Shown: in pieces, positions 1-4,705 of the stretch
Layout: each line of letters opens with the position of its first letter
Position numbering within the stretch: position 1 is the first letter of the stretch
NCBI GenBank assembly: GCA_937950415.1
Contig: CALFDL010000355.1
Coordinates: 1 to 5,072 of the forward strand
Direction: 5' to 3'
Length of the DNA: 5,072 bases
Source: an uncultured Collinsella sp.
GTDB lineage: Bacteria; Actinomycetota; Coriobacteriia; Coriobacteriales; Coriobacteriaceae
Notes under the pieces: generated by a model
Database searches by the model: none
Seen by the model: the letters and a program-made list of their open reading frames with translations, nothing else
What the model was told of the DNA's origin: nothing
Translations under genes and position numbers: made by a program

Positions 1-272
1 TCACCCTGCGCGAGTTCGACCTGCTCGAGTACCTCATGCGCAAGCCCGGCGTGGTTTTTACCCGCGAGTCGTTGCTGCAGAGCGTGTGGGGCTGGGACTT
101 CGACGGCGGTTCGCGCACCGTTGACGTGCACGTGCAGACGCTTCGCCAAAAACTGGGCGAGCATGCCAGCGCCATCGAGACCGTGCGCGGCGTGGGCTAC
201 CGCTTGGCCGAGCCTTCTGCCGGTGATGGTGCCGAAGGTGACGACACCGCGGCCACCGCATCGGAGGAGTAA
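1..272 (+). CDS. Response regulator, OmpR/PhoB family, C-terminal DNA-binding part (5' truncated)
   Basis: This is the 3' end of a two-component response regulator, read in the frame starting at base 3; the receiver domain lies outside the window. The visible 89 residues are a winged-helix DNA-binding domain: TLREFDLLEYL begins it, followed by the helix-turn region FTRESLLQSVWGWDF, the recognition helix SRTVDVHVQTLRQKL, and the terminal wing hairpin IETVRGVGYRL. These are hallmark OmpR/PhoB family segments. An acidic, Ala/Glu-rich tail of about 18 residues follows and is probably disordered. The protein is expected to bind direct-repeat DNA sites once phosphorylated by the kinase encoded 3 bases downstream. 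The subfamily (PhoB, PhoP, WalR or RegX3 type) cannot be settled without the receiver domain. The family call is secure, but the regulon is unknown. Confidence 0.95.
   Translation, partial: TLREFDLLEYLMRKPGVVFTRESLLQSVWGWDFDGGSRTVDVHVQTLRQKLGEHASAIETVRGVGYRLAEPSAGDGAEGDDTAATASEE
263..269 (+). promoter_or_regulatory. Ribosome binding site for the histidine kinase
   Basis: The perfect Shine-Dalgarno string GGAGGAG lies in the last codons of the response regulator gene, 6 bases before the GTG at 276. It decides that unusual start codon, because the next in-frame ATG falls inside the first membrane segment. Confidence 0.85.
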
Positions 273-275
273 CCC

Positions 276-1700
276 GTGGTCTTCGCCCCCCAGGGAAAAC
301 ATACGCTGTCGCACCGCGTTTTTGTGACGATCTTTGTCTGCGCCATGGCGGTTATCGTGGCGTTTACGGTGCTGGGTGCGTTCTTTGTGCAAAACACCTT
401 GGCGGATGCCACGAGTGCCAACTTGGCGCAAGAAACCGAGCTCATTGCTGCCGCCCTCGACGAGCAGCAGGAGCCCATCCCGTTCTTGCGTAGCCTCGAT
501 CGAGAGGACTTGCGCATCACGCTGATTAACAAGGATGGATCGGTTGCCTACGACAACGAGGCGTCGCCTTCCACACTGCCCAACCATGGCGATCGCCCCG
601 AGGTCATCGAGGCCTTTGAGAGTGGTTCGGGTTCCGCGGAGCGCGCAAGCTCTACGCTCGACGAGATTATGCTGTATCGCGTCGTCGCCCTTGATAACGG
701 CCAGGTTGTCCGCTTGGCGCAGGCCCAGCCTGGCGTTGCGGCGATTTTGCTGTCGATGGTGGCGCCGATGCTGCTTATCGCAGCAGCGGGTGCGGTACTC
801 TCGTTTTTTATGGCGCGCCGCGAGTCCCGTGCCATCATCGCGCCTTTGCAAGAGGTGGATTTGGACCACCCACGCCGTAGCTATGAGCACGCCTATGCCG
901 AGATGGTCCCCATGCTTGAGCGTATTGAGTCGCAGCGCCAGGAGCTCAAGCGCCAAATGGCGGTGCTGGCGGACAACGACCGTATGCGCCGCGAGTTCAC
1001 GGCGAATATCACCCATGAGCTCAAGACGCCGCTTACGGCGATTTCGGGCTATGCCGAGCTCATCGCAAACGGCATGGTCGAGGGCGAGGGCGACCTGCGC
1101 AACTTTGGCGGTCGCATCTATCGTGAGGCGGGCCGCTTGGCAGCGCTTGTCAACGATATCCTTACGCTGTCTAACTTGGACGAGGCCGAGCGTGCAACTG
1201 AGGGCGAGGCGGTGCCCATTGGGTCCACGGAGCCTATTGAGCTCTCGCGTGCCATCTACGCGGTTGAGCAGCGTCTTGAACAGGTCGCCCGTCAGGCGAA
1301 TGTGACGATAAGTCATGAGACCAAGCCTGTGGTCATCGAGGGCGTGTCGCGCTTGATTGACGAGCTCATCTATAATCTGGCAAGCAACGCCATCCGCTAC
1401 AATCGACCCGGCGGTACGGTTACGCTGCAGTGCGGCACCAACGACGAAGGCCATCCGTTCCTTGCGGTCGCCGACACGGGAATCGGTATCGCGCCTGAAG
1501 AACAGGGCAAGGTATTTGAGCGGTTCTATCGCGTGGACAAGAGTAGGTCCAAGGCGCGCGGCGGAACCGGTCTGGGGCTTGCCATTGTCAAGCATGCGGC
1601 CCTGTATCATCACGCCACGCTCGATCTGTCGAGCGAGTTGGGCGTGGGAACCACCATTACGGTGACGTTTCCCATACAGCAGGACGAGCCATTCGCATAG
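276..1700 (+). CDS. PhoR-like membrane sensor histidine kinase
   Basis: This is a complete 474-residue sensor kinase, the partner of the upstream response regulator (3-base gap, same operon). It starts at GTG with a strong ribosome site. The layout is a membrane segment at about 14-38, an extracytoplasmic PAS-like sensor at about 40-153 (ITLINKDGSVAYDN, then GDRPEV, as in PhoR-type sensors), and a second membrane segment at about 154-179. A degenerate HAMP-like linker follows (IIAPLQEVDLDHP, 187-199). In the HisKA domain the phospho-acceptor is His247 in THELKTP. The HATPase_c domain has an N box around Asn367/Asn371, a G1 box DTGIGI (400-405), an F box FERFYRVD (414-421) and a G2 box GGTGLGL (429-435). 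All catalytic boxes are intact. The family autophosphorylates on His and passes phosphate to the regulator's Asp. The sensor resembles those of PhoR kinases, but the signal (phosphate, envelope state or other) cannot be read from sequence, so no gene symbol is assigned. Confidence 0.95.
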   Translation: MVFAPQGKHTLSHRVFVTIFVCAMAVIVAFTVLGAFFVQNTLADATSANLAQETELIAAALDEQQEPIPFLRSLDREDLRITLINKDGSVAYDNEASPSTLPNHGDRPEVIEAFESGSGSAERASSTLDEIMLYRVVALDNGQVVRLAQAQPGVAAILLSMVAPMLLIAAAGAVLSFFMARRESRAIIAPLQEVDLDHPRRSYEHAYAEMVPMLERIESQRQELKRQMAVLADNDRMRREFTANITHELKTPLTAISGYAELIANGMVEGEGDLRNFGGRIYREAGRLAALVNDILTLSNLDEAERATEGEAVPIGSTEPIELSRAIYAVEQRLEQVARQANVTISHETKPVVIEGVSRLIDELIYNLASNAIRYNRPGGTVTLQCGTNDEGHPFLAVADTGIGIAPEEQGKVFERFYRVDKSRSKARGGTGLGLAIVKHAALYHHATLDLSSELGVGTTITVTFPIQQDEPFA

Positions 1701-1725
1701 CGATACGACATAGTTATTCGCGCAG

Positions 1726-1761
1726 ACGCCGCATCTGTCTTTCGGGTGCGGCGTTGTTGTT
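1726..1761 (+). terminator. Probable intrinsic terminator of the two-component operon
   Basis: ACGCCGCA (1726-1733) pairs perfectly with TGCGGCGT (1747-1754). Three further pairs (two G-U) may shorten the loop to 7 bases. It starts 25 bases after the kinase stop codon. The downstream tract TTGTTGTT is U-rich but interrupted, so termination may be incomplete. Confidence 0.65.
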
Positions 1762-1768
1762 GCGCAAT

Positions 1769-1796
1769 TTTACGGACGCTTCCGGCATTTTTACAG
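1769..1796 (+). promoter_or_regulatory. Candidate PhoP/OmpR-type direct-repeat operator
   Basis: Three hexamers stand at exact 11-bp spacing: TTTACG (1769), TTCCGG (1780) and TTACAG (1791), each separated by 5 bases. OmpR-family regulators bind 11-bp-phased direct repeats; the Bacillus PhoP box is a TT-ACA-like hexamer with about 5-base spacers. The middle unit fits poorly. The position, about 60-90 bases upstream of the inferred start of the next operon, suits an activator. This is an inference from spacing only. Confidence 0.3.
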
Positions 1797-1822
1797 TAGA
1801 GGCTGTTTCTTATGTATAGAGT

Positions 1823-1851
1823 TTGGTCTCGGTAAAAAGATGCGATAACAT
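1823..1851 (+). promoter_or_regulatory. Candidate promoter of the tyrosine kinase cassette
   Basis: TTGGTC (1823-1828) and TAACAT (1846-1851) are separated by 17 bp and would start transcription near 1858, giving a leader of about 40 bases. The -10 keeps the most important positions (TA...T), while the -35 matches only its first three bases. An alternative upstream pair, TTTACA (1790) with TATAGA (1815), has a 19-bp spacer. A promoter is needed somewhere here because a probable terminator precedes this 198-bp gap. Confidence 0.4.
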
Positions 1852-1898
1852 ACGAACAGTTTTGTCAATACGAACTGGGGAACTGAAAGGCAAGCTGC

Positions 1899-2555
1899 AT
1901 GACCCTTCTCGAATTGTTCCAGCTGCTGAAAAAGCACCTTAAGCTGGTCATCACCCTTCCGGTGGTTTGCGCGATCGCCATGGGCATCGTGTCCTTCGCT
2001 GCGATGGATAACACCTACACCGCCACGACGAGCATGTACATTCTCGCCAAGACCGACGATAGCGGTCAGATGAGCTACAACGACCTCTCGGCGAGCCAGA
2101 TGCTTTCCAACGATATCGCCACGCTGCTCGATAGCGATAGCGTTAAGAGCGGTGCTGCCAACGAGCTGGGCCTTTCCGATTTGGATGACTACAAGGTCTC
2201 TGTTTCCTCAGAGACGACCACGCGCGTTATTACGCTTTCGGTCACCGGCACCGATGCCAAGGAGACGGCTAAGGTCGCAAAGGCCATGGCCAGCTCGGTG
2301 AGTACGGTCGCCCAGAACGTCGGCGCTGCCCAGAGCATCAACGTTATCGACGAGGCCAAGACCCCTGAGGCCCCCAGCGGTCCCAAGCGCATGCTGTACG
2401 TTGCCGTCGCGTTCCTCGCGGGCATCTTTATCGCAGTTGCCTATGTCGTCTTGGCAGATATGCTCAACACCCGCATCCGCGGTGCCGAAGAGGCAGAAGA
2501 GCTCCTGGGCATTCCCGTTGTTGGCCGAATTCCGGCTATGAAAGGTGGTAAATAG
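1899..2555 (+). CDS. Wzz/YveK-type chain-length determinant, BY-kinase membrane activator
   Basis: This is a 218-residue membrane protein of the polysaccharide co-polymerase family (CpsC/CapA/YwqC/YveK). A short cytoplasmic N-terminus (LLELFQLLKKHLK) leads to membrane segment 1 at about 16-36, an extracytoplasmic domain to about 163, and membrane segment 2 at about 165-187. The cytoplasmic tail carries LNTRIRGAEEAEELLGIPVVGRIP (read as 189-197 and 198-212). The proline-rich PEAPSGPKR (156-164) just before segment 2 is the Wzz signature. In Gram-positives this protein lacks the kinase domain, and its C-terminal tail docks on and activates a separate cytoplasmic tyrosine kinase, which is the next gene (2-base gap). 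Together they control polymer length or export. The ATG is supported by GAAAGG (1885-1890) 8 bases upstream. The family is certain, but the exported polymer is unknown because no biosynthetic genes are present. Confidence 0.93.
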   Translation: MTLLELFQLLKKHLKLVITLPVVCAIAMGIVSFAAMDNTYTATTSMYILAKTDDSGQMSYNDLSASQMLSNDIATLLDSDSVKSGAANELGLSDLDDYKVSVSSETTTRVITLSVTGTDAKETAKVAKAMASSVSTVAQNVGAAQSINVIDEAKTPEAPSGPKRMLYVAVAFLAGIFIAVAYVVLADMLNTRIRGAEEAEELLGIPVVGRIPAMKGGK

Positions 2556-2557
2556 GC

Positions 2558-3295
2558 ATGGCTAAGGCAAAGAACACCGATAAGCTCGTTGTGCAGAATG
2601 CCGCCAAGACCCTTCTGGCCAACATCCGCTTTGCGAGCGTGGACGACCCCATTCGCACCATCACCGTTACGTCCTCGATTCCCAACGAGGGCAAGTCTAC
2701 GGTTTCCATCAACCTTGCTCAGGCTATCGCCACGAGCGGCAAGTCCGTGCTCCTGGTCGAGGCCGATATGCGCCGCAGGTCCCTTTCCGATATGCTCGGC
2801 GTTCGTTCGCGCGGCGGACTCTACGCGGTCCTGTCCGAGCAGATTTCCATCGACCAGGCGATCGTCGAGACGGGTCAGAAGAACTTCTACTTCCTCGATG
2901 CCGAGCCGCACATTCCCAATCCTGCCGACATCATCGTCTCTCACCGCTTTGCCAAGCTGGTAAAGGCACTGTCTGCCAAGTTCCAGTACGTCATCTTTGA
3001 TGCTCCCCCGGTCGGCACCTTCATCGATGCTGCCGAGATCGCCAGCCTGACCGACGGTACGCTGTTCGTGGTGCGCGAGGACTTTACCAAGCGCGAGGAA
3101 GCACTCAACGCTATCGGCCAGCTTAAGAAGTCCGAGAGGGTCAAGCTTATCGGTACCGTTATGAATTATTGCGAGACCGAGACCAGCGAGTACTACTATT
3201 CTTACTACACCAAGGATGGTAAGAAGGTAAAGAAGGGCTCTGACGATCAGGGTGCTTCCAAAAAGGGCATCTTCACCAACCGAGCAAACGTTTAG
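2558..3295 (+). CDS. BY-family protein tyrosine kinase (CpsD/CapB/YwqD type)
   Basis: This 245-residue cytoplasmic P-loop kinase autophosphorylates on tyrosines. Walker A is SSIPNEGKST (39-48, Lys46), Walker A' is VLLVEADMRR (64-73), and Walker B is YVIFDAPPVG (144-153, Asp148). The C-terminal tyrosine cluster is EYYYSYY (Tyr212, 213, 214, 216, 217), followed by a Lys-rich tail. Family members of this kind are about 230-250 residues long, so it is full length. Two departures are visible: the first acidic residue of Walker A' is Glu68 rather than the usual Asp, and the N-terminal oligomerisation motif E-x2-R-x2-R appears as Asn14-x2-Lys17-x2-Leu20 (before ANIRF). The gene follows the activator gene by 2 bases, with AAAGGTGG 9 bases before the ATG, so the two are probably translationally coupled. 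Targets in this family include sugar dehydrogenases and glycosyltransferases; none is encoded here. Confidence 0.94.
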   Translation: MAKAKNTDKLVVQNAAKTLLANIRFASVDDPIRTITVTSSIPNEGKSTVSINLAQAIATSGKSVLLVEADMRRRSLSDMLGVRSRGGLYAVLSEQISIDQAIVETGQKNFYFLDAEPHIPNPADIIVSHRFAKLVKALSAKFQYVIFDAPPVGTFIDAAEIASLTDGTLFVVREDFTKREEALNAIGQLKKSERVKLIGTVMNYCETETSEYYYSYYTKDGKKVKKGSDDQGASKKGIFTNRANV

Positions 3296-3312
3296 CTGAT
3301 TAAGGCCGATCT

Positions 3313-3963
3313 ATGCGTGACATTCATTGCCATATCTTGCCGGGTGTAGACGACGGCGCCGCCGATCTCGATGAGAGCCTGGCGATGCTCGAGGCTGCCA
3401 AGCGGGCCGGTGTTACCAGAATCGTTTGCACTCCGCACTGTCGTGACCCTTATTTTGATTACGACAAAATGTGGGATGCCTATGAGCTGCTGCGTGATAA
3501 CGCCGATGGTTTTCCGCTCCAGATGGGCTTTGAGGTCAACCATCGTAAGCTTGTCGAGCTTGGTATTGATGCCGCGGAGCACTTGCATTTCGATGGGACC
3601 AACGAGTTTCTGCTCGAGCTTTCGACTCATGCAGATGCGTATGCGTTTAGAGAGTACGAGAACACGATTTACGATTTGCAGTGCCGTGGCTACCAGGTGA
3701 TCATCGCTCATCCTGAGCGCTATCGTGCGGTTCAAAAGGATGTAAGCGTGGCGGAGCGCCTGGTCGATATGGGCTGCAAGCTGCAGGCTTCGGCGGACTT
3801 TATTGCCGGCGGTCGTTTCGGTCGCGAGAAAAAGCCCGCGCAGCGCCTGTTCGATCAGAACCTGTACAGCTTTATCGCGAGCGATGCCCATAACGTGGGT
3901 CATTATGACTGCCTGGCAAAGGCTCGCGCGAAGTTCAGCGTGCGCGGAGCTCATTTTCGCTAA
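3313..3963 (+). CDS. PHP-family protein tyrosine phosphatase (CpsB/YwqE type)
   Basis: This metal-dependent phosphatase of the PHP superfamily is expected to remove phosphate from the tyrosine cluster of the upstream kinase and close the regulatory cycle. Visible metal-site motifs in order are DIHCHILPGVDDGA (3-16, His5 and His7), TPH (His42), GFEV (Glu74), LELS (Glu102), IAHPERY (His133) and ASDAHN (Asp191, His193), so the active site is intact. At 216 residues it is shorter than the roughly 240-255 usual for CpsB/YwqE: only 23 residues follow His193, and the usual C-terminal helix ending in an NP motif is absent. The ATG follows the kinase stop by 17 bases, with a modest TAAGG site 7 bases upstream, suggesting lower translation than the kinase. 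I see no frameshift that would restore a longer end. Confidence 0.92.
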   Translation: MRDIHCHILPGVDDGAADLDESLAMLEAAKRAGVTRIVCTPHCRDPYFDYDKMWDAYELLRDNADGFPLQMGFEVNHRKLVELGIDAAEHLHFDGTNEFLLELSTHADAYAFREYENTIYDLQCRGYQVIIAHPERYRAVQKDVSVAERLVDMGCKLQASADFIAGGRFGREKKPAQRLFDQNLYSFIASDAHNVGHYDCLAKARAKFSVRGAHFR

Positions 3964-3966
3964 AAT
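3961..3966 (+). promoter_or_regulatory. Candidate -10 element overlapping the phosphatase stop
   Basis: TAAAAT, one mismatch from TATAAT, overlaps the TAA stop of the phosphatase gene and would start transcription near 3973, 30 bases before the acetyltransferase ATG. No good -35 lies 16-18 bases upstream (the nearest, TTCAGC at 3934, is 21 bases away), so support is weak. Confidence 0.25.
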
Positions 3967-3990
3967 CTGTCCCTAACGTTCGCATTGAAT

Positions 3991-3997
3991 GAAGGGG
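3991..3997 (+). promoter_or_regulatory. Ribosome binding site fixing the acetyltransferase start
   Basis: GAAGGGG sits 5 bases before the ATG at 4003. An in-frame TTG at 3985 would extend the protein by six residues, but would place this site inside the coding region and has no Shine-Dalgarno of its own. The ATG is therefore preferred. Confidence 0.7.
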
Positions 3998-4002
3998 CAG
4001 CC

Positions 4003-4503
4003 ATGGATATCCAACTTAAGACGGGATGCTTTGAAGACGCGGCGCTGGTGCGCCGCGTCGTTTTTATGGATGAGCAGGGCTACGAGAATGAGTTTGACGC
4101 TATCGACGAGGCTCCGAGCTGCATCCATGTGACGCTGTACGTGGACGGCGAGCTCGCCGGTTGCTCGCGCGTGTTTCCCGAGGAGCTGGAGCGCGTAGCT
4201 GACGCGGAGGCACCGGTGTCGCCGGCGTGCGAGATGGACGAAGGCGTTGCGGCAGGGGAGACCTTCATTATGGGACGCGTCGCGGTGTTGCCCTCGATGC
4301 GCCGTCGTGGTCTGGCGAGCAAGATTGTCGAGGCCAGTGATACGTGCGCGCGTGATGCCGGCGCCAGGCTCATTAAGCTGCATGCGCAGGAATACGTGCT
4401 GCCGCTCTATGCCAAGGCGGGCTACGCGCAGATTGCCCCGGTGGACTACGAAGACGAGGGCCAGCCCCATGCTTGGATGGCCAAGCGCGTAGATGGCAGA
4501 TAG
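4003..4503 (+). CDS. GNAT-family N-acetyltransferase, ElaA/YjcF-like
   Basis: This is a 166-residue single-domain acetyltransferase. The N-terminal part VRRVVFMDEQGYENEFDAID (17-36) matches the ElaA/YjcF-type opening, in which VF-x-x-EQG is followed by an E-F/D-x-x-D segment. Motif A is GRVAVLPSMRRRGLASKI (91-108), with the acetyl-CoA pyrophosphate loop R-R-x-G-x-A form at 101-105. The end, LHAQEYVLPLYAKAGYA (126-142) then GQPHAWMAK (153-161), is typical of the same group. It would transfer an acetyl group from acetyl-CoA to an amine; the substrate is unknown, and close relatives are mostly uncharacterised. It begins 39 bases after the phosphatase, so it may be the distal gene of that operon or have its own promoter. 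Its 5' coding region contains a perfect terminator-like hairpin (4036-4065), and its last codons lie in a palindromic repeat (4495-4521). Confidence 0.9.
   Translation: MDIQLKTGCFEDAALVRRVVFMDEQGYENEFDAIDEAPSCIHVTLYVDGELAGCSRVFPEELERVADAEAPVSPACEMDEGVAAGETFIMGRVAVLPSMRRRGLASKIVEASDTCARDAGARLIKLHAQEYVLPLYAKAGYAQIAPVDYEDEGQPHAWMAKRVDGR
4036..4065 (+). terminator. Terminator-like hairpin inside the acetyltransferase coding region
   Basis: GACGCGGCGC (4036-4045) and GCGCCGCGTC (4050-4059) are perfect 10-base inverted repeats around the loop TGGT. One G and then TTTTT (4061-4065) follow. By shape this is a strong intrinsic terminator, placed about 33 bases after the ATG and encoding DAALVRRVVF. 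A translating ribosome would open it. Whether it terminates transcription is an inference. Confidence 0.45.
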
Positions 4504-4521
4504 GGACGTTCCTTTTCTGCC
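4495..4521 (+). repeat. 27-bp imperfect palindrome, unit 1 of a tandem pair
   Basis: GGCAGA (4495-4500) pairs with TCTGCC (4516-4521). After one T-T mismatch, AGGGA (4502-4506) pairs with TTCCT (4510-4514) with one G-U, around a CGT centre at 4508. The unit includes the last codons and stop of the acetyltransferase gene. It abuts unit 2 directly, and the junction forms the perfect 10-bp palindrome CTGCCGGCAG (4517-4526). Confidence 0.6.
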
Positions 4522-4548
4522 GGCAGTCGGGGACACTCCTTGGCAATC
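4522..4548 (+). repeat. 27-bp repeat, unit 2 of a tandem pair
   Basis: This unit starts exactly 27 bases after unit 1 and shares GGCAG, GGGAC and TCCTT at the same positions (15 of the first 20 bases identical). Its own hairpin is weaker: CGGGGA (4528-4533) pairs with TCCTTG (4537-4542) using two G-U pairs, with loop CAC. The shared core GGGAC-N2-TCCTT suggests a dispersed REP-like element. Confidence 0.5.
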
Positions 4549-4590
4549 GGCGCATCAGAGCGTTTGGACATACAGTTTTTCGATACCGTG

Positions 4591-4619
4591 TGTATATATG
4601 CGCGCTAATGGGTTATAAA
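4591..4619 (+). promoter_or_regulatory. Candidate promoter for htpG
   Basis: A good -10, TATAAA (4614-4619), lies in the most AT-rich stretch of the gap (4591-4623), predicting a start near 4626 and a leader of about 80 bases. The -35 position 17 bases upstream reads TGTATA, which is poor, so an activator or an alternative sigma factor may be involved. No CIRCE inverted repeat (TTAGCACTC type) is present, so HrcA control is not indicated. Confidence 0.35.
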
Positions 4620-4650
4620 ATCTAAGTCTGAACATAGCAGGTCTGCGATG

Positions 4651-4675
4651 CGGCTCGGGCAACCGGGCCGTTTTT
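4651..4675 (+). terminator. Intrinsic-terminator-shaped hairpin in the htpG leader
   Basis: CGGCTCGG (4651-4658) pairs with CCGGGCCG (4663-4670) over all 8 positions (one T-G), closed by a GCAA tetraloop and followed by TTTTT (4671-4675). It ends 30 bases before the htpG ATG. An outer stem is also possible: GTCTGCG (4641-4647) with TGCGGAC (4675-4681), with two G-U pairs. It is either the end of the upstream acetyltransferase transcript or an attenuator in the htpG leader. Confidence 0.65.
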
Positions 4676-4705
4676 GCGGACGGGGGTAGCGCGAAAGGAC
4701 TGCAC

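Noticed and set aside
535..1305. Second open frame (256 codons) on the + strand within the histidine kinase gene
   Set aside because: The translation is low-complexity Arg/Ser/Cys-rich, typical of a shifted frame of GC-rich DNA, while the kinase frame has every catalytic box.
1851..1875. TACGAAC repeated at 1851-1857 and 1869-1875 in the cassette leader
   Set aside because: Two 7-base copies 18 bp apart match no operator geometry I recognise and could be chance.
2441..2944. Open frame on the - strand (167 codons) spanning the activator/kinase junction
   Set aside because: It covers the coding regions of two recognised genes and has no family signature or plausible context.
3292..3954. Long open frame on the - strand (220 codons) opposite the phosphatase gene
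   Set aside because: It mirrors a gene with full PHP motifs, has no recognisable domain, and long antisense frames are common in GC-rich coding DNA.
3985..4002. TTG start extending the acetyltransferase by six residues
   Set aside because: The Shine-Dalgarno GAAGGGG would fall inside the extension and favours the ATG at 4003.
3973..4536. Open frame on the - strand (187 codons) opposite the acetyltransferase
   Set aside because: It lies opposite a clear GNAT gene, its translation is rich in Arg and His with no domain, and it runs through the repeat region.
4504..4705. Search for a CIRCE or similar heat-shock operator ahead of htpG
   Set aside because: No TTAGCACTC-type inverted repeat or other recognised heat-shock operator is present in this gap.
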